The translations under genes and the position numbers were made by a program. The notes beneath the pieces are model-generated. The model was given only the letters and a program-made list of their open reading frames with translations, did no database searches and was not told where the DNA came from. Positions 16,037-24,150 of a DNA stretch of 64,000 nucleotides are shown in pieces; the first letter of the stretch is position 1; every line of letters begins with the position of its first letter. The stretch is from DATKDP01 sp035546335 (GTDB lineage Bacteria > Acidobacteriota > Thermoanaerobaculia > Gp7-AA8). The DNA is taken from contig DATKDP010000055.1 in the NCBI GenBank assembly GCA_035546335.1, positions 1 through 64,000 on the forward strand, given 5' to 3'.

Positions 16037-16936
16037 ATGTCACTCGAAATGATCATCGAAGGACTCTCCAAGACTTACCCAAACGGCGTGACCGCACTCA
16101 GCGACATCACGCTTCGCATTCCGACCGGAATGTTCGGCCTTCTCGGGCCGAACGGCGCCGGCAAGTCGACTCTCATGCGAACGATCGCCACGCTCCAGGA
16201 GCCCGATCGGGGATCGATCCGTTTCAACGGTCTCGACGTGCTGCGGGAGAAGGACGAGGTCCGGAAGATTCTCGGCTATCTTCCCCAGGAGTTCGGCGTC
16301 TACCCGAAAGTCTCGGCCGAAGCGATGCTGAGCCACTTCGCCCTGCTGAAAGGAATGACGAACAAGAAGGCGCGGAAGGAGATCGTCGGTTCTCTTCTGC
16401 ACCAGACGAATCTCCACGCGGTGCGAAACCAGAATCTGGGAACGTTCTCCGGCGGAATGAAGCAGCGCTTCGGAATCGCGCAGGCCCTGCTGGGGAATCC
16501 GAAGCTGATCATCGTCGACGAGCCGACGGCAGGACTCGATCCTGGCGAGCGCGTCCGATTCCACAATCTACTCAGCGAGATCGGAGAGAACATCGTCGTG
16601 ATTCTCTCCACGCACATCGTCGAGGACGTGAGTGACCTCTGCAGCCGGATGGCGATCATCTCTCACGGACGACTTCTCCTCACCGGCGAGCCGCTCCAGA
16701 CCATCGAGCGCCTGCAGGGGCGAATCTGGCGCAAGTTCGTGCCGAAGGAGCAGCTCGACGACTACCGTCGCGACCTCGCGGTGATCTCAACACGCCTGAT
16801 GGCCGGCCGCACCGTGATTCACGTCTACAGCGAGCAGCAGCCCGATCCCAGCTTCACCGCGGTCGACGCCGATCTGCAGGACGTCTACTTCTCGACACTC
16901 AATCACGAACAGACCGGCTTCGCGTCCGCAGCGTAG
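16037..16936 (+). CDS. ABC transporter ATP-binding protein
   Basis: A 299-residue ATPase with Walker A GPNGAGKST, Q-loop YLPQEFGVYPKV, signature FSGGMKQR, Walker B LIIVDEPTAGLD and switch histidine STHIVED. The last 70 residues form an accessory domain typical of ATPases that serve two-component (ABC-2-like) exporters. Its partner is the next gene, 21 bases downstream, a permease fused to an M1-type peptidase. This pairing recurs in Bacteroidetes, Acidobacteria and Gammaproteobacteria, but the substrate is not known. Confidence 0.92.
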   Translation: MSLEMIIEGLSKTYPNGVTALSDITLRIPTGMFGLLGPNGAGKSTLMRTIATLQEPDRGSIRFNGLDVLREKDEVRKILGYLPQEFGVYPKVSAEAMLSHFALLKGMTNKKARKEIVGSLLHQTNLHAVRNQNLGTFSGGMKQRFGIAQALLGNPKLIIVDEPTAGLDPGERVRFHNLLSEIGENIVVILSTHIVEDVSDLCSRMAIISHGRLLLTGEPLQTIERLQGRIWRKFVPKEQLDDYRRDLAVISTRLMAGRTVIHVYSEQQPDPSFTAVDADLQDVYFSTLNHEQTGFASAA

Positions 16937-16957
16937 CCACTCGAGGAGTAGGACGCG

Positions 16958-19900
16958 ATGCTCAGACACATTCTCGCCTTCGAAGTCCGCTACCAGCTCA
17001 GCCAGCCGCTCTTCTTCATCTGCACCGCCATCTTCTTTCTTCTCACCTTCGGAGCCATCACCACCGACTCGGTGCAGATCGGCGGCGCCATCGGAAACGT
17101 CAATCGCAACGCTCCCTTCGTGGTGATGCAGATCCTGCTGGTGATGAGCACCATCGGCGTGTTCACCACGACCGCCTTCGTCGCCACCTCGATTCATCGC
17201 GACTTCGAGCACGGCACCTGGCCACTCTTCTTCACCACGCCGATCCGCAAGCGCGACTACCTCGGAGGGCGATTCTTCGGATCGTTCATCGTCGCCTTCC
17301 TCGTGTTTGTCGGCGTCGTCGCCGCGATCGTGATCGGCAGCATGATGCCGTGGCTCGAAGCCGAACGCATCGGCCCTCTCTCGGCCGCACCCTACATCTT
17401 CTCGATGCTCGTCCTGGTTCTTCCGAACATCTTTCTGACAGGGGCCATCTTCTTCGCCCTCGCGGCCCTCACACGAAGCATGCTCGCCACCTATGTCGGC
17501 GTCGCCGGGTTCTTCGTCGCCTATGCCGTTTCCAGCGCCTTTCTCAGCGATCTCGACAATCGCGTCCTGGCCAGCATGTTCGACCCCTTCGGATTCGCCT
17601 CCTTCTCGCTCTCCACGCGCTACTGGACGGTCTTCGAGAAGAACAATTCGATTCTCTCGCTCTCCGGCCCCCTCCTCTACAACCGGCTCCTCTGGATGGC
17701 CATCGGTGCAGCGGTGCTCGGATTTTGCTTCCACCGCTTCCGCTTTTCCTCCTTCGGCGAACGAGCCGGTGGCGCGAAGAAAAAGAAGCGGGTCGTCGAA
17801 GAGGAGGCTACTGCCGCGCAGACCGCCGCGATCGTCATTCCGGAGGCCGTGCGCCATTTCTCACGAGCGACATCGCTGCACCAGTACGCCTCCCAGAGCC
17901 GCCTCGAGCTGCTCGGAATCGTGAAGAGCGTCGCCTTTCTCGTGCTGGTGTTTCTGGCGGTACTCAACCACGTCGGCAACTCGATCGGCATCGAACAGAT
18001 CTTCGGCACGGCGACGCATCCCGTCACGCATCTCATGCTCCAGGTCGTGCAGAGCGCGTTCGTCCTCTACATGCTGATCATTCTGACCTTCTACAGCGGA
18101 GAGCTGACCTGGCGGGAACGGTCGGTCAATCTCAATGAGGTCTATGACGCACTTCCGACACGCACCTGGATTTTCTGGGCATCGAAGCTCACCGGCCTTC
18201 TCGCCGGGCTCGGTATTCTGCTCGGCGTCGCCATGCTCTCTTCGATCGTCTTCCAGATCGTTCGCGGCTACCACCACTTCGAGCTCGCTCTCTACCTGAA
18301 GGGACTCTTTCTGGAGCTCGGATTCGCGTTCGCTCTGATCGCCGTTCTCGCTCTTTTCTTCCAAGCCGTCTCGAATCATCGCTACCTCGGATTTCTCCTG
18401 ATGCTCCTCTACTTCGTCAGCCTCTTCGTCCTGCCGGCGATGGATCTCGAGCACAACCTTTACAACTACGGTGGAACGCCTCCCAGCCCCTACTCCGACA
18501 TGAACGGCTATGGGCATTTCGTCGCTCCACTCTTCTGGTTCAATCTCTACTGGGGTTTTCTAGCCGTCATCCTCCTGTCGATCACCCATCTATTCTGGGT
18601 CCGCGGCATGCAGTCGACCCTGCGCCATCGATTCGCGACTGCACGCCGCAGGTTCCGAGGACCGGTGGTGGCGATCGTCGCCGCGGCCGCGGTCGGGCTC
18701 GTCGCGTCCGGCGGCTGGATCTACTACAACACCAACATTCTCAACGAATACATCACCAGCGACGAGCGGGAGCGGCGCCAGGCGGAACTGGAGAAGAAAT
18801 ACAAGAAGTATGAAGGGCTGCCCCAGCCGCGAATCACCGCCGTCGAGGTCGATGTCGACATCCATCCGCGCGAGCTGCGCGCAGAGGCGCGCGGGCACTA
18901 TCTGCTGAAGAACAAGACCGATTCTCCGATTCGCGACCTGCACGTCACCGTCAATCCCGAGGCGAAGATCGGCTCCATCACGATTCCCGGCTCTCGGCGC
19001 ACCCACGAGGATGCCGGCGGATACTACATCTACCGCCTCGCCACGCCGCTCGCTCCGGGGGCAACTCTTCGGGTGGATTTCGAGATGGCGCTGTCGAAGA
19101 AGGGATTCACGAACGACACCGGCAGCACGAAGGTCGTCTACAACGGAACCTTCTTCAACAACTACGACATCCTTCCGCACTTCGGTTACAACCGGCAGCT
19201 CGAGCTCATCGATCGCAACAAGCGAAGAAAGCACGGCCTGGAACCGGTTCAGCGAATGGCGAAGATCGACGATCCAAAAGGAAGACTGAATACGTACATC
19301 TCCAACGAGTCGGACTGGATCGATTTCGAGACCACGGTCAGCACGTCGGAAGATCAGATCGCCCTGGCTCCCGGATATCTCCAGCGTGAGTGGATCGAAG
19401 ACGGGCGGCGCTACTTCCACTACGAGATGGACGCTCCGATCCTCGGGTTTTTTGCCTGGCTGTCGGCTGACTACCAGGTGAAGCGCGATCGATGGAACGG
19501 CGTTGCGATCGAGGTCTACTACGATGCCAGGCATCCCTGGAACGTCGACCGGATGATCGACGGCGTGAAGAAATCGCTCGACTACTTCTCGACGAACTTC
19601 AGTCCCTACCAGCATCGTCAGGTGCGGATCGTGGAGTTCCCACGCTATGCCCGCTTCGCACAGTCGTTTCCCAACACGATTCCCTTTTCGGAGAGCATCG
19701 GATTCATCGCACGGTTGAAAAACGAAGAGGCGATCGACTACGTCTTCTACGTCACGGCCCACGAGGTCGCGCACCAGTGGTGGGCGCATCAGGTGATCGG
19801 CGGCGACGTGCAGGGATCGACTCTCCTCTCGGAGACGCTCTCACAGTACTCGGCGCTGATGGTCATGGAGAAGGAGTACGGCCAGCAGAAGATGCGGCGC

Positions 19901-20554
19901 TTCCTCAAATACGAGCTCGACACCTACCTGGGCGGGCGCGGCGGTGAGCTGGTCGAAGAGATGCCGCTGCTGCTCGTCGAGAATCAACCGTACATCCACT
20001 ACCGCAAAGGGAGCCTCGTCATGTATGCGCTGCGCGACGCCATCGGAGAGGACGCAGTCAACCGTGCGCTCGCATCCTTCCTGCGACGAACTGCCTATCA
20101 GGAGCCGCCGTACACGACCTCCCGCGAACTGCTCGAGCACATCCGGCACGAGACACCTCCGCAATGGCAGCCCTTCGTCACCGATCTCTTCGAGAAGATC
20201 ACTCTCTACGACAACCGGGCGAGCGAGGCGACGGTGACCACGAGGCCCGATGGTAAATATGTCGTCACACTCACGGTGGAATCGAAGAAGTTTTACGCGA
20301 CCGGAGGAGGCGACGAGAGCGAAGTCCCGATCGACGACTGGATCGACATCGGGGTTCTCGGCGAGACCACCACGGCCGGCTCGCGCAAGAAGACCGAAGA
20401 GATCCTCTTTCTCGAGAAACGGCGCATCACCGAGCCGAGGAGCGTTTTCGAGATCATCGTCGATCAGAAGCCGGTGAAAGCCGGAATCGATCCGCAGAAC
20501 AAGCTCATCGACCGCAATCCCGCCGACAACGTCAAGAGCGTGACGGGAGGTTAG
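16958..20554 (+). CDS. ABC transporter permease fused to M1-family aminopeptidase-like domain
   Basis: A 1198-residue protein. Residues 1-590 hold two blocks of about six membrane helices separated by a charged loop (GGAKKKKRVVEEEATAAQ, near 270). Residues 620-1190 are an M1 gluzincin-like domain with HEVAHQWW (His935, Glu936, His939) and a glutamate 20 residues after His939 in LLSETLSQYSAL. Classical M1 enzymes have 18 intervening residues; the 19 here seems usual for this fused family, and no GAMEN motif is visible. A periplasmic peptidase coupled to a membrane ABC module is inferred. It forms an operon with the ATPase upstream. A hairpin with a T-run follows the stop. Confidence 0.9.
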   Translation: MLRHILAFEVRYQLSQPLFFICTAIFFLLTFGAITTDSVQIGGAIGNVNRNAPFVVMQILLVMSTIGVFTTTAFVATSIHRDFEHGTWPLFFTTPIRKRDYLGGRFFGSFIVAFLVFVGVVAAIVIGSMMPWLEAERIGPLSAAPYIFSMLVLVLPNIFLTGAIFFALAALTRSMLATYVGVAGFFVAYAVSSAFLSDLDNRVLASMFDPFGFASFSLSTRYWTVFEKNNSILSLSGPLLYNRLLWMAIGAAVLGFCFHRFRFSSFGERAGGAKKKKRVVEEEATAAQTAAIVIPEAVRHFSRATSLHQYASQSRLELLGIVKSVAFLVLVFLAVLNHVGNSIGIEQIFGTATHPVTHLMLQVVQSAFVLYMLIILTFYSGELTWRERSVNLNEVYDALPTRTWIFWASKLTGLLAGLGILLGVAMLSSIVFQIVRGYHHFELALYLKGLFLELGFAFALIAVLALFFQAVSNHRYLGFLLMLLYFVSLFVLPAMDLEHNLYNYGGTPPSPYSDMNGYGHFVAPLFWFNLYWGFLAVILLSITHLFWVRGMQSTLRHRFATARRRFRGPVVAIVAAAAVGLVASGGWIYYNTNILNEYITSDERERRQAELEKKYKKYEGLPQPRITAVEVDVDIHPRELRAEARGHYLLKNKTDSPIRDLHVTVNPEAKIGSITIPGSRRTHEDAGGYYIYRLATPLAPGATLRVDFEMALSKKGFTNDTGSTKVVYNGTFFNNYDILPHFGYNRQLELIDRNKRRKHGLEPVQRMAKIDDPKGRLNTYISNESDWIDFETTVSTSEDQIALAPGYLQREWIEDGRRYFHYEMDAPILGFFAWLSADYQVKRDRWNGVAIEVYYDARHPWNVDRMIDGVKKSLDYFSTNFSPYQHRQVRIVEFPRYARFAQSFPNTIPFSESIGFIARLKNEEAIDYVFYVTAHEVAHQWWAHQVIGGDVQGSTLLSETLSQYSALMVMEKEYGQQKMRRFLKYELDTYLGGRGGELVEEMPLLLVENQPYIHYRKGSLVMYALRDAIGEDAVNRALASFLRRTAYQEPPYTTSRELLEHIRHETPPQWQPFVTDLFEKITLYDNRASEATVTTRPDGKYVVTLTVESKKFYATGGGDESEVPIDDWIDIGVLGETTTAGSRKKTEEILFLEKRRITEPRSVFEIIVDQKPVKAGIDPQNKLIDRNPADNVKSVTGG

Positions 20555-20597
20555 GGGCTGGGGGCTCGAGGCTCGAGGCTGGGGGCTCGAGGCTGGA
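20555..20597. repeat. Partial family A arm
   Basis: GGGGCTGGGGGCTCGAGGCT and similar units start at the stop codon of the M1-fusion gene. Only the left (purine-rich) arm is present and it is joined directly to a family D hairpin. Confidence 0.7.
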
Positions 20598-20607
20598 CCT
20601 ACCCAAG

Positions 20608-20675
20608 AATATTTGAAGATTGAGAGTCAAACACCGGGCGCGGGCTTTGACTCTCAATCTTCAAATATTTTTTGC
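20608..20675 (+). terminator. Family D hairpin acting as a Rho-independent terminator
   Basis: Perfect 24-bp arms (20608-20631 and 20646-20669; left arm begins AATATTTGAAGATTGAGAG) enclose a 14-base GC-rich loop CACCGGGCGCGGGC and are followed by TTTTTT. It is placed 54 bases after the M1-fusion stop. A diverged, oppositely oriented relative lies at 50965-51000, so it is also a dispersed repeat rather than a one-off terminator. Confidence 0.7.
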
Positions 20676-20693
20676 TGGTCGAATCCCGAATTT

Positions 20694-20791
20694 CATGTTT
20701 GAGGTTTCACTCTTCAGGTTTCTGGTTTCTAGTTTCTAGTTTCTGGTTTCTGGTTTCTGGCCTCTCGCCTTCTGCCTTCTACCTTCTGCCA
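20694..20791. repeat. Family B (TTTCTGG)n repeat
   Basis: GTTTGAGGTTTCACTCTTCAGG leads into seven-base units TTTCTGG/TTTCTAG (20721-20760) and ends in GCCTTCTGCCTTCTACC units. The same order (TTTCTGG array, then CTTCTGC array) recurs at 44174-44265. Confidence 0.75.
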
Positions 20792-20903
20792 TTCCCCCCC
20801 CTTCCCCCGCCGCTCACCGGTTCCCCACCTCCATTCGCCGATTCGCGCGAGACATCGGGCACCTCGATCCGTATCTTGACGACGAAAACAGGGAGGTGCC
20901 ACG

Positions 20904-21278
20904 ATGGATCAACCGCAATCAACCGAACGGATGGACCTGCCGAAGCTGACGGGAGGGATCATCCTCGTCGTTCTCGGAGTCGCTTTTCTACTGCATCAAA
21001 TCGATTTTCTGAGGATCTATGACGTGTGGCGATTCTGGCCGCTCATCCTCATCGCTCTGGGGCTGGCACGAATCATCAGCCCGACGGAACGAAAGAGTCG
21101 CGGCTCGGGGGTGTGGCTGGTGGGACTCGGAGCCTGTTTTCTGATCGGCGGCTTCGGCCTCTTCGGGCTCTCCTACGGAACCGTCTGGCCGCTGTTTCTC
21201 GTCTTCATCGGACTGTCGATCGTCTTTGAATCGATCTCACACGGATCGAAGAAACCGGAGGCACACAATGGAAACTAG
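20904..21278 (+). CDS. LiaI/LiaF-like transmembrane protein (DUF5668 type)
   Basis: A 124-residue membrane protein with four hydrophobic segments arranged as two hairpins (GGIILVVLGVAFLLHQIDF, FWPLILIALGLARII, VWLVGLGACFLIGGFGLF, VWPLFLVFIGLSIVF). The repeated WPL(I/F)L pattern is typical of the LiaI-LiaF-TM region. GGGAGGTG (20891-20898) is its ribosome binding site. It overlaps the next gene (a longer relative) by 11 bases. Together with the LytS/LytTR pair downstream it suggests a cell-envelope-stress module, by analogy with Lia proteins of Firmicutes; that role is inferred. Confidence 0.82.
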   Translation: MDQPQSTERMDLPKLTGGIILVVLGVAFLLHQIDFLRIYDVWRFWPLILIALGLARIISPTERKSRGSGVWLVGLGACFLIGGFGLFGLSYGTVWPLFLVFIGLSIVFESISHGSKKPEAHNGN

Positions 21279-21963
21279 GACCGCCATGAGAATCTCCCCG
21301 AAGCTGATCGTCGGCCTGGTCATCATCACTCTCGGCGTTCTCTGGACCCTGGACAACATGGGAGTCCTCGTCGCCGAGGATTACCTTCTCTACTGGCCGG
21401 TGGCGTTGATCGCCATCGGCGCGGTGAAGCTGAGGGAGAAGCGCTGGTTCGCCCCGTTTGCCTTCATCATCGCCGGCACGCTGCTCCTCCTCTACAACCT
21501 CGAGTACATCGACGTCGACGTATGGAATCTCTGGCCACTCATCCTCGTGGCGATCGGAATCAAGGTCATCCTCGAGTCCATGGGGCGCCGCTCCGCCGCC
21601 GCACACAACGAATCAGGCGATGCAGCGGCCACGGTCAACGTCTTCGCCCTGATGAGCGGGGTATTGAAGAAGAACGGCTCGAGCGGATTTCTCGGAGGGG
21701 AGGCGACGGCGATCATGGGAGGTGCGGAGATCGACCTTCGCGAAGCGACGATTGAAGGGGAAGCCGTGCTCGATACGTTCGTTCTCTGGGGCGGACTCGA
21801 GATCTACGTTCCGGAAACGTGGGCGGTCATCAGCGAGGTCACGCCGATCATGGGAGCGTTCGAAGACAAGACCCGCCCGCCGCACGACAGCACGCAGCGG
21901 TTGATCATCCGAGGGACGGTCATCATGGGAGGAATCGACGTCAAGAACAATCGGGAAAAGTGA
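21268..21963 (+). CDS. LiaF-like membrane protein with C-terminal envelope-stress domain
   Basis: A 231-residue protein. Four N-terminal hydrophobic segments again contain YWPVALIAIG and LWPLILVAIG repeats. They are followed by a cytoplasmic beta-rich domain (about 120-225) with alternating GGAEIDLREA, WGGLEIYVPE and MGGIDVKN motifs, characteristic of the LiaF C-terminal (cell wall-active antibiotics response) domain. In Bacillus LiaF inhibits a two-component system. Here a LytS-type kinase gene begins 39 bases downstream, which fits a regulatory link. ATG 21268 overlaps the preceding gene. Confidence 0.85.
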   Translation: METRTAMRISPKLIVGLVIITLGVLWTLDNMGVLVAEDYLLYWPVALIAIGAVKLREKRWFAPFAFIIAGTLLLLYNLEYIDVDVWNLWPLILVAIGIKVILESMGRRSAAAHNESGDAAATVNVFALMSGVLKKNGSSGFLGGEATAIMGGAEIDLREATIEGEAVLDTFVLWGGLEIYVPETWAVISEVTPIMGAFEDKTRPPHDSTQRLIIRGTVIMGGIDVKNNREK

Positions 21964-22002
21964 GACGATCGCGGAGCCGGAATCCGGAGCCCGACGCACG
22001 CC

Positions 22003-23049
22003 ATGCATCCCATCATCTCCGACCGCCGCCGACTGCTGCTCTATCTGACCCTCTGGGTGCTTCTGACGATGCTGCTGGTCGCCGGACTCGCCCCCGACGT
22101 GCGATCGATCGGCCTCGTCGCGGCGGTCGTCCTTCCTCCCGCGGTCCTCTATGCGTTCGTCTGTCTCGCCGCCTGGTATCCGGTGCGGGCACTTCCGCCG
22201 CGACGAACACACCCGCTGCGGATCGTCATGACGCACGGCGTCGCCGCACTCGTCGCGGCATCGCTCTGGCTGGTCCTTCTTCGCGGCGGCATCCGCCTGT
22301 TCGACGCATTCCTCGGTCCTGGTCCGGCGACGAGCGCACTCGCGGAGCGTCAGGCGATTCTCCTCGCGACCGGCGTCGTTCTCTATCTGCTCTCGGTCGC
22401 GTTCCACTATCTCATTCTGGCAATCGACCTCGCCCGGTCGTTGGAGACTCGTGAGCTCGAGCTGCAGCTCCTCGCCCGCGACGCCGAGCTGAATTCTCTC
22501 AAGGCGCAGATCAACCCCCACTTTCTCTTCAACAGCCTTCACTCGATCAGCTCACTGACGGCGTCCGATCCGGCCGCAGCACGCGACATGGCAATTCAGC
22601 TTGCCGGCTACCTCCGCAGCACGTTGAAGGCGGCGCGACATGACACGATTCCCCTCGCCGACGAGCTCGCCCTGGCCCTGACGTACCTCGGGATCGAGCG
22701 CCAGCGATTCGGCGATCGCCTTCGCGTCGAGCAGAATGTCGACGCAGCGATCGCCACGACGCTCCTCCCTCCTCTGGTCCTGCAGCCGCTCGTCGAGAAT
22801 GCCGTGACACACGGCATCTCGAATCTCATCGAGCCCGGCACGATCCGGATCTCCGCGCGCCCGGACGGCGGCTTCGTCTCGCTCGTCGTCGAGAACGACT
22901 GCGACCCCGACCGGCCGAAAGGGCACGGCGAAGGGATCGGACTGCAGAACGTTCGCCGCCGCATCGGAGCGCACTACGGCGGCGAGAGCCGCGTCGCCGC
23001 CCGCGACGAAGGGAATCGATTCGTCGTCGAGGTGAGGATTCCACGGTGA
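22003..23049 (+). CDS. LytS/YehU-type sensor histidine kinase
   Basis: A 348-residue membrane kinase. The N-terminal 150 residues contain four to five hydrophobic helices. The His_kinase domain has the phosphoacceptor box NPHFLFNSLHSISSLT, and the C-terminal HATPase includes LQPLVENAVTHGI (N box) and GHGEGIGLQNVRRRI (G box). This class phosphorylates LytTR-type regulators, and such a regulator gene begins 167 bases downstream. No extracytoplasmic sensor domain is evident, so sensing within the membrane is likely. The preceding LiaF-like proteins may modulate it. Confidence 0.9.
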   Translation: MHPIISDRRRLLLYLTLWVLLTMLLVAGLAPDVRSIGLVAAVVLPPAVLYAFVCLAAWYPVRALPPRRTHPLRIVMTHGVAALVAASLWLVLLRGGIRLFDAFLGPGPATSALAERQAILLATGVVLYLLSVAFHYLILAIDLARSLETRELELQLLARDAELNSLKAQINPHFLFNSLHSISSLTASDPAAARDMAIQLAGYLRSTLKAARHDTIPLADELALALTYLGIERQRFGDRLRVEQNVDAAIATTLLPPLVLQPLVENAVTHGISNLIEPGTIRISARPDGGFVSLVVENDCDPDRPKGHGEGIGLQNVRRRIGAHYGGESRVAARDEGNRFVVEVRIPR

Positions 23050-23080
23050 GGCGAATTCGTTGCGAGGGTCGTCGAGGAAG

Positions 23081-23153
23081 CTGACCCCCCCCTGACCCCT
23101 CTCCCCATGGTCACATCGTCCCGCTCGTGCAGATCGTCGTGGGGAGAGGGGCA
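23081..23153. repeat. Family G palindrome (CCCCTCTCCCCATGGTCACATCG)
   Basis: CTGACCCCTCTCCCCATGG and a matching GTGGGGAGAGGGG (23139-23151) form an imperfect hairpin between the kinase and the regulator genes. Inverted and variant copies: 63480-63558 and 30484-30530. Confidence 0.75.
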
Positions 23154-23216
23154 CCGCCGCCCCGCAGTACGGACGCCCCACGTCGCGCATCTTCCTCCGT
23201 GCGACAATCTGAGGTC

Positions 23217-23960
23217 ATGCCCCGGTCCCCTATCCGCATCGTGATCGCCGACGACGAGGCTCCGGCGCGCGCGATTCTGCGCGAGTATCTCGCCGATGCT
23301 CCGGAGTGCGAGGTCGTCGCCGAATGCGCGAACGGATTCGAGGCCGTCAAAGCGGTCAACGAGCTGGGTCCGGACCTTCTGTTCCTCGATATCCAGATGC
23401 CGAAGCTCGACGGATTCGAAGTCATCGAGCTGCTGGAACGACGCCCGAAGATCATTTTCGTGACTGCATACGACGAGTTCGCGTTGCGCGCTTTCGAGGT
23501 CCATGCGATCGACTATCTTCTCAAGCCCTTCTCCGCCGATCGTTTCCGTCGCGTGCTCGATCACGCCACCGCTCTGCTCGGCGCCGAATCGCAGCCGGTC
23601 GAGCCGCTGGCCCGAGCCGTCCGGAGCGGCCATCGCCCGCTCGAGCGAGTCGCCGTCCGCAGCGGGGAAAAGATCGACGTCCTCCCCGTGTCGAAGATCG
23701 ACTACATCGAGGCGAGTGACGATTACGTGACCTTCGCGGCCGCGGGGGAGAAGCACACCAAGCAGCAGACGCTCGCCGAGCTCGAGTCGCTCCTCGACCC
23801 CCGAACGTTCGTGCGCATCCACCGCTCCTATCTCGTCAACATCGCGAAGATCGCGAAGATCGAGCTCTACGCAAAAGACAGCCGCATCGCTACGCTGAAG
23901 GACGGCTCGCGCATTCCCGTCAGCAGAAGCGGCTACGCCCGCCTGCGTGAGCTGCTGTGA
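23217..23960 (+). CDS. LytTR-family response regulator
   Basis: A 247-residue cytoplasmic regulator. The receiver domain (about 6-125) has the acidic pair (IADDEAPAR), phospho-Asp in LLFLDIQMPKLDG and the lysine in YLLKPFSADRF. The LytTR DNA-binding domain (about 145-245) has IDYIEASDDYVTF and FVRIHRSYLVNIAKI. LytTR proteins bind paired direct repeats near their targets. Partner of the LytS-type kinase upstream. ATG 23217 was chosen; GACAAT (23203-23208) lies 8 bases before it and no Shine-Dalgarno is seen, so a second internal, leaderless transcript is possible. Confidence 0.9.
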   Translation: MPRSPIRIVIADDEAPARAILREYLADAPECEVVAECANGFEAVKAVNELGPDLLFLDIQMPKLDGFEVIELLERRPKIIFVTAYDEFALRAFEVHAIDYLLKPFSADRFRRVLDHATALLGAESQPVEPLARAVRSGHRPLERVAVRSGEKIDVLPVSKIDYIEASDDYVTFAAAGEKHTKQQTLAELESLLDPRTFVRIHRSYLVNIAKIAKIELYAKDSRIATLKDGSRIPVSRSGYARLRELL

Positions 23961-23969
23961 AGCCACCGC

Positions 23970-24103
23970 CGGGGGCGTCGGGCGTCTCGCCCGATCCCGG
24001 CGGCGTCCCGCCGCCCATGGCAATTCGGGACGATCTGACCAGACAAGGCCCGCCAGCGATGGCGAGGACGCCATCGCGATCGTGCGAGACGCACGACCCG
24101 CGG
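23970..24103. repeat. Family C REP-like double hairpin, copy 3
   Basis: GGGCGTCGGGCGTCTCGCCC and GGCGGCGTCCCGCCGCC on the left; GATGGCGAGGACGCCATCGC and CGTGCGAGACGCACGACC on the right. The centre contains GGGACGATCTGACC. The left pair is not the exact complement of the right pair, but each hairpin is internally perfect, which implies compensatory change or recombination between family members. Confidence 0.8.
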
Positions 24104-24150
24104 TTGCAATGGCATAATCATTCTCACCAAATCAATCGACCGGAGACTCC

